Below are positions 47,444-57,573 of a DNA stretch of 64,000 nucleotides, in pieces (position 1 is the stretch's first letter; the number at the start of each line of letters is the position of its first letter). The notes beneath the pieces were generated by a model that saw nothing but the letters and a program-made list of their open reading frames with translations, made no database searches and was not told the origin of the DNA. The stretch covers positions 1 through 64,000 of the forward strand of contig CAMVMF010000011.1 in the NCBI GenBank assembly GCA_947168515.1. Reading direction: 5' to 3'. Position numbers and translations under genes: made by a program. This DNA comes from an uncultured Bacteroidales bacterium (GTDB lineage: Bacteria; Bacteroidota; Bacteroidia; Bacteroidales; P3).

Positions 47444-47615
47444 GGCTCTAGTTTAATATAAGACTGATTTTTTACAGCCTCGAAGAGGCTGAATCTCAGT
47501 AACACCGTACAAGCGTAGCGCAGTGCGGTGACGGAATAAACTCACTCCTAGCGTCCCGAAGGGACGCGACATTGAGACCGTTTGGCAAAAATTAGTCATA
47601 TGTTGTACTAGAGCG
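47444..47615 (+). mobile_element. MITE-like element, copy B (172 bp)
   Basis: The same 172 bp as copy A with one difference noticed (AAAATTAGTC for AAAATCAGTC). It is flanked by a clean 8-bp duplication, TTATATTT (47436-47443 and 47616-47623). It lies 88 nt upstream of the 2791-aa adhesin start, so it may alter that gene's 5' region. The related upstream region of the sister gene (56.6-56.8 kb) has no element at this place. Confidence 0.92.
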
Positions 47616-47734
47616 TTATATTTTCAGTTACATACAATCCATAAAACCATCAAACCGAACCTCCGTAAAGGCACACCAAAAATAAAAAAAAAAATTCATC
47701 CGACCCTATATTTCGCAGAAAATTAACATATATA

Positions 47735-47763
47735 TTTGCACTTTTAATTCCTGTGTATCTTTT
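47735..47763 (+). promoter_or_regulatory. Plus-strand promoter-like motif TTTG-N17-TATCTTTT
   Basis: TTTG at 47735 and TATCTTTT at 47756, 17 nt apart, resemble a Bacteroidota -33/-7 pair. The surrounding TTAACAT...TTTGCA.CTTTAAT...GTGTATCTTT.TTACA is conserved upstream of the sister gene at 56749. It points away from the adhesin, toward non-coding sequence. Confidence 0.4.
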
Positions 47764-48155
47764 TTACATTCATACAAATACGCACAACCCAAGCCTCCCC
47801 TGCCCCTCTCCAACCCATCACTTCTCCTTTACCCTACCCCACCTGCATGGGCTGGCAAACATTGCTGCCACAGCATTCCTGCCCCCAACAGCCGAGACAA
47901 AAAAGCAAAAAAAGCCATCTACCTCAGTTCAACACTATGCAGCGCTTTTACACCACAACCCCATCGGCACTTTCTGCGGAACAGTTCAGCCACACCCCAA
48001 CGCCATCCTGTGGCCCAAACCAGTGTAAAAACATCAGGCAACCACAAAAAAACACCCCGAAAGGCACACACACCACCAGACATACACGCAACCTACAGAA
48101 AACAAACAAGATACCACACTACATCACCTAGCCCCTCCCCTAGAGACCTCCATAA

Positions 48156-48296
48156 CGTAGTGCAGAAAGCAGCCCCTAGCAGTTGCTCCGCTGCCCAACA
48201 GCGGGTGAAGAAGGCCTCCAGTGGAGGGCTTCGATAACGAAGTGGAGAAAGCAACCCTCCGCGGTTGCTCCGCTGTCAAACAGCGGTCCGCGGATT
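48156..48296 (+). repeat. Tandem hairpin units GTTGCTCCGCTG..CAACAGCGG
   Basis: Two related units (ATAACGTAGTGCAGAAAGCAGCCCC... and ATAACGAAGTGGAGAAAGCAACCC...) each contain CCGCTG-CAGCGG and GCAACC-GGTTGC-type hairpins. Between them is GAAGGCCTCCA-G-TGGAGGGCTTC (48210-48232), the third stem variant of the hairpin module found in MITE copies C and D. Confidence 0.75.
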
Positions 48297-48301
48297 CGAA
48301 C

Positions 48302-48670
48302 ATGGCGTAAGCGAGAGTCCGAAAATTTATTTTCGAGACCGAGCCATAGCCATGTCAGCCTCCGCTAACATGGCGCAAGCGAGAGTCCGATAATTTATGG
48401 CTCTAGTTTAATATAAGACTGATTTTTTACAGCCTCGAAGAGGCTGAATCTCAGTAACACCGTACAAGCGTAGCGCAGTGCGGTGACGGAATAAACTCAC
48501 TCCTAGCGTCCCGAAGATGAAGAAGAGCCAGTGGCTCTTCGATAACGAAGTACAACGAAGTGGAGAAAAAAAACGACATTGAGACCGTTTGGCAAAAATC
48601 AGTCATATGTTGTACTAGAGCGATTAATTTTCGAGACCGAGCCAAAGCCATGTCAGCCTCTGCAAACATG
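48302..48670 (+). repeat. Two 66-bp tandem units, the second split by MITE copy C
   Basis: CATGGCGTAAGCGAGAGTCCGAAAATTTATTTTCGAGACCGAGCCATAGCCATGTCAGCCTCCGCTAA is followed by a second copy that is broken after GATAATTTAT by the MITE and resumes with ATTAATTTTCGAGACCGAGCC. The intact unit shows what the empty target looked like. Confidence 0.85.
48399..48622 (+). mobile_element. MITE-like element, copy C (224 bp, one added hairpin)
   Basis: Same ends as copies A and B. The GCGTCCC-GAA-GGGACGC hairpin is replaced by about 65 nt containing GAAGAGCCA-G-TGGCTCTTC (48522-48540), TTCGATAACGAAG and GTGGAGAAAAAAAAC. Flanks are TAATTTAT and ATTAATTT, an imperfect target duplication. Confidence 0.88.
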
Positions 48671-48802
48671 GCGGACATCAAACAAAAGAAAACTTCATCG
48701 TACGAACTTACAATGGAAAGGGTATGTCTGTCTTGTCCATCTGCATTTCTCGAATTGTGAAAAAGGTCTCCGGCGACTTTTGGCAGGAAACGATTAAAAG
48801 AA

Positions 48803-48837
48803 GGCGGGTCGCCCCGCAATCGGGGCAACCCGCCTTT
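48803..48837 (-). terminator. Terminator of the interrupted adhesin gene
   Basis: GGCGGGTcGCCCCG-caat-CGGGGCaACCCGCC is a stem of about 13 bp with one mismatch, 63 nt after the stop. On the minus strand the following run is only TTCTTTT. Confidence 0.75.
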
Positions 48838-48899
48838 GATATGTAGACTGACAATTATTAATACTACATTATTAATTCTCAATCATGCTTGCTGCACGA

Positions 48900-51800
48900 C
48901 TAGCGCACAACAAGTTTCTTCACCATATTGACATTGTCGCCAGTGATCTTGACGAAGTAAGCACCCTGGGCCAGGTTGGCAACATCCATGGTCTTCTGGC
49001 AGTCGCTGCTGCACTCGAGGGTCTCGGTGGCCACAGTGCGACCGTTGATGTCGACCACGGCAATGCGTACCTTGCCATTAACACCACTGACGCTGATGGT
49101 GGTGACGTCGCTGGTGGGGTTGGGGTAGATGGTGCAGACGGCGTCGCCAGCCACCTCCTCGATGCCCTCGGTGCTGTCGGCAGCAAAGGTGGCGGTGAGG
49201 GTGATGTTGGCAACCACGGTGAAGGTGTAGGGATTATCCGTCACGCCGTTGCTCCAGCTGACGAAGTGGTAGCCGCTGTTGGGCGTGGCCGTAACGGTGC
49301 AGCTCTGGCCGGCGCGGAAGGAGCCGCCGCCGGTGGCAGAGCCCATGGCAGCGTCGTTGACAGTGACGGTGACGGTGTAGGTAGGATCGGAGGCAGCCGG
49401 GGTGGTGGCAGAGACGTGTGCCCAGCCCTCGCTGTTCCAGTCGGTGCCACAGATGGCACGGACGTAGAAGTCGTAGGAGCTCTCGTCTTCGAGACCGGTG
49501 ACCACGTAGGTGTTGACGTTGGTGGTGACACTGGTGCCGGTGCCCTGGGCAAAGCCGGCGAAACCGTACTCAATCTGCCAGCTCTCGGCCATGGGGTCGG
49601 CGGTCCAGTTCAGCGTCACGCTGCTTTCGGTGACATTGCTGGAGGTAAGCCCGGTGACATCGGGGCAGGTGGCAGTGGTGAAATGGATGGTGTCGCCATA
49701 GTCGCCTTCAAATTCATCGACACCGCAGATGGGACGGATGGCAGCGTTGTAGGTGACGCCGGCAGTGAAACCACCCACAGTGGCAGGATTGGTGGTGACG
49801 CGGTAGACGGAGTCGAGACCGCCAGTGTTCCACACATGGATGTCCCACCCGGTTTCATTGCCGCGGACTGTCCAACTGAAGGTACCCTGGACGTTGGTCA
49901 AGTCGCTGACCACCAGGCTGTCGGGAGTCAAGCAGGGCAGGCTGTCGGTAACGAAGGAGCCTTCGTACCATTGGCTGTAATCGTTGCTGTCGGCCGTGCA
50001 GTCCTGACGCACGCGGAAGGTGTAGGCGGTCTCGGGATTCAGGCCGGTGAAGGTGTAGGTAGTACCCGTCACGGCGATGTCGGTGGTAGGCCAGTTGATA
50101 GCGGAGGTTTCTTTGATGTTCACCTCATAGTTGCTGCCAGTGCCGTTCCAAGTGATGGTGGCAGAATGGTAGTCGTGGGTCTCGGAGGTGACGATGGGCG
50201 CGGGGCAGGAGACTCCCGAGCAGGAGAGCAACTGGGTAACGGTACGCCAAGAGACCGTACCCGTAGTACCCGAGAAGCCCGAGGGGTTCGTCACATCGGG
50301 ATCGTAAGTGTCGGAGTAGTAGTAGAGGGTCTTGTTGCCGGAGCAGGGCTCGGTCTTGAAGACGTATGAACTACCGTCATAGGCATTTGAGTTATCGTCG
50401 ACGATAATCAACAGGTTGGTGAGGCCGTCGTAGCTGTAAACCGTGTCGAGAAGGAAGAAATTCCATCCCTGCTGGCAGTTGAGGGCGCCAGTATACACCT
50501 TCACGGCAGAGGAATCAAGAGCCACGACACTGGAGCTACTGGCAAAGGTGCTCAGCGTAGTGGGCTGGAAGTAGATGGTGCAGTTGGTCTTGTCCGTCGA
50601 GGGGGAGCTGTAATCATAGTAGTAGGCTATGTATTCGATGTCCATCGGGCCACCGATTTCGGCACTGTCGATGATGGTCTCGGTGAGGGTGTAACGGTAG
50701 TAGTTGTTCACGGGTGATATGTAAGAGGTGCCCGTGGAACCAGCAGAACCGATTGCCACAATTTGCGAGTTGTCGCACATGACGGTGTTTAGTGTGGCAG
50801 GATAATACCAGCGGGCACTGTCGCCCACACTGCAGATAGGACGCACATATACGTCATAGTTGGTCAACGTGTCCAAACCAGTAAGCATCACAGGGTGAGC
50901 GGTCACTGTCATGCCGGTGCCGGCGGCAGACCCGCGGGTGTAGCCCTGCGGACCATACTCTATCTGCCACTCGTAGGCGGGGGTGATGTCCGTCCAGTCG
51001 ATGGTGATGGTGCTGGTGGAAGCAGCAGTAGCGTGTACATCGTGGGGCGAGATGCAGGTGGGTATGTAGTCGAGGGTGAAGTCGTCCACGTAGGCATACC
51101 AAGAACTAGAGGGCCGGTCGGCCTTGACGGCCACACAATGGCCGGTGCCAGTGTACGGTGTAAGATTCACCTCGACATGCTGCCAATTGGTACTGACGAT
51201 AGTCACAGTGTCTACACCCACAAAGGTGGTAACGTCGTTGGGGTCGGTCAACACACCAATTTGGAAGACGGGGGTGTACGAGGCCGAAGAAGCCTTGGCC
51301 CAGAAGCTCAACTGCAGGGTGCTGACGCTGATGGTGGAATCCACCGGAGGCAGCACGACGCACTGGTAGTCGCCGTAGGTGCCCATAGTGGTGGTGTTGT
51401 ACCAGTAGAGTCCTTTGGTACCACTCGGGGTGTGGTTGTAGCTGGAGCTGCTGCTGACGTAGGGGTAACCGCCATAGCTGGTGCCGTTGTTCAGGAGGTA
51501 CCAGCAGTCGACAAAAGCACTGCCCGTGGTGCTGCTGCCCGTGGAGGATGACTCGAAGTCCTCGGTGAAAGGCAGCGTGATGCTCCCACACAGCGTGCGG
51601 AAGGTATAGGTCAACCAGAAACTGTTGTTGGTGTCGTCGCAGACCGAGCGCACCTTGATGGTGTAAACAGTGTTGGGGCTTAGGCCTGTGATGGTGGCGT
51701 TGGTGTCGTAGACGGTGTATATCGAATCGGAACCCAGCTGGTACTGCCAGGTGGTGGCACTGCCCGCCTCCTCCCAACTGAATTCGGCAGTGGTCTGCGT

Positions 51801-54800
51801 CAGGTTGGTGAGGGTGAGGTTAGTGGGTCTGGTACAGACACTACGCAAGAATTCGACGTTGTCGATGGCGATGGGGGGCTGGTTGGTAACCGAACCGTCG
51901 TTGCGCCACACGAAGAGCAAGTGGTATACACCTGCGCTGGGAACATTGATAACGTCGCTCTGCGTCAGCCACGTGTCGTTCAGATTCAGCCTGGTGTTGC
52001 CGTCGAGCGAAATCCAGGTGGCAGGTATCGAGGTAGAACTCAGGCCTGTGGGCAGGGTGGTGCCAGCCGTGAAACTTTCAGTTCCCGGCACAAGGGCTGC
52101 ACGAAGGAAGTCGAAGGAACCCTCGCCGTGGCACTTCCAGTCAAAGATGTAGCCATATTCGCCGGGAGTGCTCAGCAGCAAGTCCACATAGGCGTAGGCC
52201 ACAGAGGCACTGGTGCCGTCGTATGCATTGGTAGATCCGTTGGTGTTGGAGATATAGAGACCGTTGGCCCCACCGTTTTGGGCAGCGGTGCCAATGTACC
52301 ACTTGTTGGTGACGGAGCCGTTCTCAAGTGTCCAGCAGCTGTTCTGTACGGTGTCCTCAAAGTTGCACACAAAGGGGAGTCCGATGTAGCTGTTGGCAGT
52401 TCGGAAGGTGGCACTGCGCGTCGCCGAGGCTCCCTCAGTGCAAACGGGAGTGACATAAATATCGTAATTGGTGTTGGGGGTCAGGCCGGTGATGGTGTAG
52501 GGCACGGCGGTGACCACATCAGTGGTACCACTACCGCGAGAGAAGCCCGCAGGACCATATTCAATATCCCAAGAGGTGGCGGTGCCGTTCTCCGTCCAGG
52601 TCACCGACAGCATATTGGTGTCAAGACCTGCTAAGGCAATGTTGCTGACCGGAGGACATGCCGGGATAGGTTCTACGGTGATATCATCAACAAAATAGTA
52701 CGTGGTCGTAGAGGGGTCGCGGAAGAACTTCAGCGCGATGTAGGCACCCGTGTCGGTGTAAGTGCTAAGGTAGGCCTCCTTCATGTCATAAACATCTCCG
52801 GCCACACTCACCGTGTCTACCGGCACAAAGGTGGAGTCCACGGTCGGGTCGGTCATCACACCCACCACGATGTCACCATCGGTGGTGGCGGAGTTCATCT
52901 TCACCCAGAAGGACACCTGAAGGGTGTTTGTCGGATGCAAGGTCGGGTTGATGGGGGGCAGCACACTGATAATCCAGTCGGCATAGGTGGTGGTGGTGGT
53001 GGGCATATAGTAGTAGAGGAAGCCTGTGCCGGTATGACCGCCAGTGGGCCAGGAAGAACGGGAACCCACATAGCCGAAGTGATAGGTGGTGGAATTGTCC
53101 AAACGGTGCCAGCAAGGCACGCCGCAGTCGGGAGGTGCGATGCTGCTAGCACCATCGGGATAGCTCTCAAAACTCTCGAAGTAAGGCAACGAGTCGATGT
53201 ATCCGCAGTTGGTGCGGAAAGAGTAGTAGGTCACGCCGGCAATGCCGCCGCTGCCGCAATCGGGTGTCACATAGACATCGTACAGCGTGTTGGACATAAG
53301 GCCGGTGATGTTGATGGTGGTGTCGTAGGCATAAACGGTGGTGCCGGTGCCGAGGGTGAAACCATTCACGCCGTACTCGACGGTCCAGCTGGAAGCATCG
53401 CCAAGCTCCTCCCAGATGATGTCGGCGGAACTCTGGGTGATGTTTGTTGCCCTGAGATTGTCAACAGGCAGACAGTCGGGCACATACTCTACCGTGAGGT
53501 CGTCGAGATAGGGATAGCTAGCCTCGCCGTTGGGCGACATGATGGCAATGCGGGCTCCGGGAATGGTGTCGGCATAGCGCGCCATAATAACGGTGAACTC
53601 CTCCCAGATGGACATGGCCGAGTTTTGCACCGTGTCGACGGGGATAAAGGTGGTCTCGTCGGTGGGGTCGGTAATTACGCCCACGATAAGACGGTGGTTG
53701 GCAGAGGCTGTCTTACGGAGCCAGAAACTCACTTGCAGCGAGTCGATGGAAGCGGCAAACTCGGGCAGCACCATATAGGAATATGTGGTGGCGGTAGAAT
53801 ACATATACATGGACTTACTGCCACCAGTACTGTGGTTGTAGGAGGTAGAAGCGTAGGGGTAGCTAGTCGTATAGTTGGTCTTTTTATACCAGCAATCGGG
53901 CAGCGGGTCGGATGTGACATTGGACCATGTGTCGAAATCCTCATAGAAAGGCACAGGGGTGGGACCGCAATCGGTGCGGAAAGTGATTTGGGCGGCTATA
54001 TTGGTGTCGGAGCAGAGCGACATCACACGCACCACATAGTTACTGTTGGCCTGGAGGCCGGTGATGGTGTAATCGGTAGCGGTGACCGCCATGGCAGCAT
54101 TGGTCCAGGCGGTGTCCGTAGACAAACGATAGTCCACATCCCAGGTGGTCTCCTGATAGCCCGGAATCCAAGAGATGGAAACATCGGTGGAATGGACGCT
54201 GTCGACCACAATAGAAGGAGCGGCACAGGAAGCCGTCTGCATGCAAATGCCACCGCCGCCAGTGGTCAGGCGCATATTGGTGCGCCACATGGAGTTGCCG
54301 GCTGTGGCTGTGCCCATATCGGCCAGAGTGTAGGGCGAATCGCTGCGATAGACGCGGTGAGACATGGAGGAACTAGTTTGCTGGTAGCGGAAAAGGGCAC
54401 CCGTCTCCAGCGCTCCGCTGTTCTTTACAATAGCCACTATGATATTGCTGGTGCCATCGTAAGCGAAGGTGCCTTGGTTGAACTCGAAGTGGTTCCACCC
54501 GCTAGTGGTGCAATTGATGGGACCTATGTAAACCAACTGCAGGTCCGACACAGGAGCAAAGGCGGTGCAGGTGGCCATGGTGGTATGGCACATATAGATG
54601 GAGCAGTTGACGGTGGACGTCATGGGCGAAGAACCGGCATAGTCGAAGTCGATACCGCTGAAATAGACGGCACCACTGTTCACCTCGGAGGCCAAAATCA
54701 GGTGGTTGCAGTAGGAGTAGCTGTAGCCGCCGTTGACCGGCATCACGTTGGTGGTGCCTGTGCCGGGGGTGCCAATTGGGTAAATGGCTTCAGGACTTGA

Positions 54801-56546
54801 TGGACCACCTGTGGTATCCCACTCCAGGCAGGGCAGCGCGGCAGTGCTGAAGACCCTGGTGAGGGACTGACCAAAGCCATTGTCGCCACAATTGGGCGTT
54901 ACGGTGACGGTGTAAGAAGTGTCGGGGTCAAGACCGTTGAGTATGTGACTGAGGCTGTTAGTTGTCACCGTGGTGGGCGTGCCCAGCGTGTCATCGGTAT
55001 AGCGATAGCTCAGCTCGAAATAGTCGGGAGCAAAGCCCAATTGGTCGGAGTAGTCCCAAGAGACGCGTGCTGCACCCACAGTGGCAGCCACATTAAGCTC
55101 GGTCATCCGGGGGCAGGTGGGAGCAAGTTCGAGGGTGACATCATCCAAGTACACATACCACGAACTAGCGGGACGGAGGGCACGGATGGCCACGTAGCAG
55201 CCCGTGTCGGCGTAGGTGCCCAGGGGCACTTCGTACTCGGCGTAGACAGCGGAGTTGCCCACATTGACCGTGGACACCAGCTCAAAGGTACTGTTGTCGT
55301 TGGGATTGGTCAGCACACCCACCTGCAAGACGGGGCTGTAGCTGGTGGAAGAGGCCCGGGCCCAGAAACGCACCTGCAGGGTGCGGATGGGGTTGTAGTT
55401 GGTGTCGACACCCGGCATCACTATCGTCTGGTAGTCGCCATAGGTGCCAGTGGTGGTAGTGTTGTACCAATAGAGGCCTTTGTTGCCGCCAGGGGTGTGG
55501 TTATATGTAGAAGAAGAACTGACGTAGGGGTAACCACCTGAGGAGGTGCCGTTGTTTAGGCGGGTCCAACAGTAGGCAAAGGGGCTGCCAGTAGTGCTGC
55601 TGCCCGTGGGGGAATCCTCGAAGTCCTCAAAGAAAGGCAACGAATCTAAAAAGGTGCAGGGCGTGCGGAAACTCGACGAGAGCCACATGCTGGTGTCGCC
55701 AGCATCGCACAGCGACGCCACACGCACATTGTAGGCCGTGTTGGCGGCGCGACCCACGACACTGTACATAGTGTCGTACACCACCGAGGAGTCGATGGCC
55801 GCTCCGGCGGAATCGACATACACCAGCCAGCTGCTGGCGGTGCCAGCCTCCGTCCAAGAGACATCAAACGAGTGAGGCAATACATTGGCAAACTGCAGGT
55901 TGCTCGGACGCGGACAGGTGGGCTGCTCGAAAATAATGTTGTCGATGGCACCCGGAGGGGTGGTACCGCCACTGGCATCGTTGGCCCAGGCAAAAACCAA
56001 GCGGTAGGTGCCGGGGGTCGACACGGCGAATTCCTCAAAGTGGTTCTGCCAATTGGACTGCAAGTTCAACTTGTTGGCTCCACTGAGACTGATAAAGCCC
56101 GAGGGAAGGGCGGCCGAGGACCAAGAATATGCGCTGGTGCCGCCCGCGGGGTCTTAGCCCGGTGTGGGGTTGAAGGATGAGGGGGCCAGGAACACCCTGA
56201 CGTAGTCGTAGTTGGACTCGCCATAGCACTTCCAGTCGTAGCTGATGGCATAGCCGCCGGCGCTGAGGGTGAATTCCTTGTAGGCATACACAAACGTCAC
56301 CGTAGAAACGGTGTAGGTGTTTGACGTGCCGTTGTTGTTGGAGATGTAAAGGCTCTTGGAGCCTCCGTTGTTTGTGGCGGAGCCGATGAACCATTGGTTG
56401 GTCTGGCTGCCGTTCGCAAACACCCATCCCGCGGTGTCGCTGTCGCTCTCGAAGTCGCACGAGAAGCTAAACGACTGCCCTCGGGTTGCCCAAGGCACGA
56501 CAAACATCGTAACCAAGAGCAAGAATCTGAGTAAATGTTTAAACAT
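48900..56546 (-). pseudogene. Giant T9SS type A adhesin gene interrupted by one in-frame stop
   Basis: Read through, this is a 2548-codon gene very like the 2791-aa one. The first 130 codons (56546-56154) give signal peptide MFKHLLRFLLLVTMFVVPWATRG and the FSFSCDFESDSDTAGW J domain, then TAA at 56156-56154. The same frame continues at once as DPAGGTSAYSWSSAALPSGFISLSGANKLNLQS through the usual fibronectin III, J-type, YSYCNHLILASEVN and InlB-B-like modules to a complete T9SS tail. No shift is needed. The sister has PNPGTDPTGG where this one has PTPG-stop-DPAGG. The 2389-aa downstream ORF alone has no signal peptide and could not be exported. It may be a recent pseudogene, a silent cassette store, or an assembly error. 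Confidence 0.85.
56154..56156 (-). other. In-frame TAA stop breaking the giant gene
   Basis: The codon series CCG GGC TAA GAC CCC GCG (minus strand) corresponds to CCT GGT ACC GAC CCT ACG in the paralogue. TAA differs from ACC at all three positions, so more than a single base change separates them. Confidence 0.85.
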
Positions 56547-57205
56547 AACAATTAAGATTAAATTAATATAAAGATTATATGAAATGATTTTTAATTATTA
56601 TTTCAACCTATCAAAAAATAATCTAATAGTCATATTCTCAGTAATATACATTTTAAACATCGCTTCTATTGCCCCCTCAAAAAGGATTTTCAAAAGTAAC
56701 ATATTATTTTCATCTGAACAAATATTACGACCAGAATTAACATTCACTTTTGCAGCTTTAATACAAGTGTATCTTTATTACAATCAATAAATTCCACGTA
56801 TGGAAACTTCCAAAACATAACAAAACGCTGCTTATAGGCCACACCGTCCGCCACTATTTTTCACCCCATGCCACTCCACACGACATTGCCGTCTCTGACA
56901 GCTATGACAAAAAACTAAAATACAAAAGCAGCACCAGCCGCCTACGCTGAGACACTTTTTTTCGACAATTAGCCTACCCCTCTTTTTTCTCACCAATACC
57001 TTGAAAAAACCGCTGAGAACAATAGACCACACTTGCTAATTTTGCACTGCAATTTCTACATAGTTAAGTTACATTTATTTTATCGTTTATTTATGATTGA
57101 TAAGTAAACGATAATATAAGTATAATATAAATGAAGAGACAAAAAGGGCTTCCAGCGGAGGGACAGCGGGGGTCGCGACAGCGGTTAGTGGGACTACAAA
57201 AAAAT
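56547..57205. other. Upstream region of the interrupted adhesin gene
   Basis: No gene is seen; small ORFs of 66-68 aa are AT-driven. The first 240 nt resemble the upstream region of the 2791-aa gene without its MITE (ATATTCTCAGTAATATACAT against ATATTTTCAGTTACATACAA). Confidence 0.55.
56749..56777 (+). promoter_or_regulatory. Plus-strand promoter-like motif TTTG-N17-TATCTTTA
   Basis: TTTG at 56749 and TATCTTTA at 56770, spaced 17 nt, with conserved flanks shared with the motif at 47735. It also points away from the adhesin gene. Confidence 0.4.
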
Positions 57206-57468
57206 CGCTCTAGTACAACATATGACTGATTTTTGCCAAACGGTCTCAATGTCGTTTTTTTTCTCCACTTCGTTGTACTTCGTTATCGAAGAGCCACTGG
57301 CTCTTCTTCATCTTCGGGACGCTAGGAGTGAGTTTATTCCGTCACCGCACTGCGCTACGCTAAATTCTCCGCTTCGCTATCGAAAGTCCACTGGACTTTC
57401 TTCACAGTGTTACTGAGATTCAGCCTCTTCGAGGCTGTAAAAAATCAGTCTTATATTAAACTAGAGCC
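57206..57468 (-). mobile_element. MITE-like element, copy D (263 bp, two added hairpins, reversed)
   Basis: Inverted relative to the other copies. It is flanked by a perfect 8-bp duplication, AAAAAAAT (57198-57205 and 57469-57476). It has the GAAGAGCCA/TGGCTCTTC insertion of copy C (57288-57306) and a second one with GAAAGTCCA/TGGACTTTC (57382-57400) in place of the CACCGTACAAGC arm. The right duplication is the U-tract of the adjoining giant gene's terminator. Confidence 0.9.
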
Positions 57469-57511
57469 AAAAAAATACGACGGGCCGCCTCGATTGGGAG
57501 GCGACCCGTCG
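57469..57511 (-). terminator. Terminator of the right-edge adhesin gene, next to MITE copy D
   Basis: CGACGGGcCGCCTC-gattgg-GAGGCGaCCCGTCG is a long stem with one mismatch, 63 nt after the stop. On the minus strand it is followed by ATTTTTTT, which is also the MITE's target duplication. Confidence 0.78.
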
Positions 57512-57573
57512 CTGATAAGTAGACTAATTATTAATAATGCATTAATAATTATCCATTAGGGTTTGCTGCACGA

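Larger units (their letters stand above)
47616..48398. other. Non-coding region between giant genes, rich in hairpins
   Basis: Apart from a promoter-like motif at 47735 I see no gene. Plus-strand ORFs of 91, 94 and 75 aa are Pro/His/Thr-rich, overlap each other and show no domain. From about 48150 the sequence becomes a series of short hairpins and 66-bp repeats, described separately. Confidence 0.6.

Noticed and set aside
47753-48237. Three overlapping small plus-strand ORFs (91, 94, 75 aa) after a promoter-like motif
   Set aside because: They overlap in different frames, are low-complexity (Pro/His/Thr/Lys) and run into hairpin repeats. Non-coding is more likely.
48451-48882. 143-aa minus ORF and 66/72-aa plus ORFs over MITE copy C
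   Set aside because: They are translations of the MITE and the terminator. A matching frame appears in copy D only because the DNA is repeated.
52935-54800. 621-aa plus-strand ORF (also 467 aa at 43727 and 494 aa at 48885)
   Set aside because: All lie opposite repeated fibronectin III/J modules and recur wherever those modules recur. They have no start context or domain and are frame shadows.
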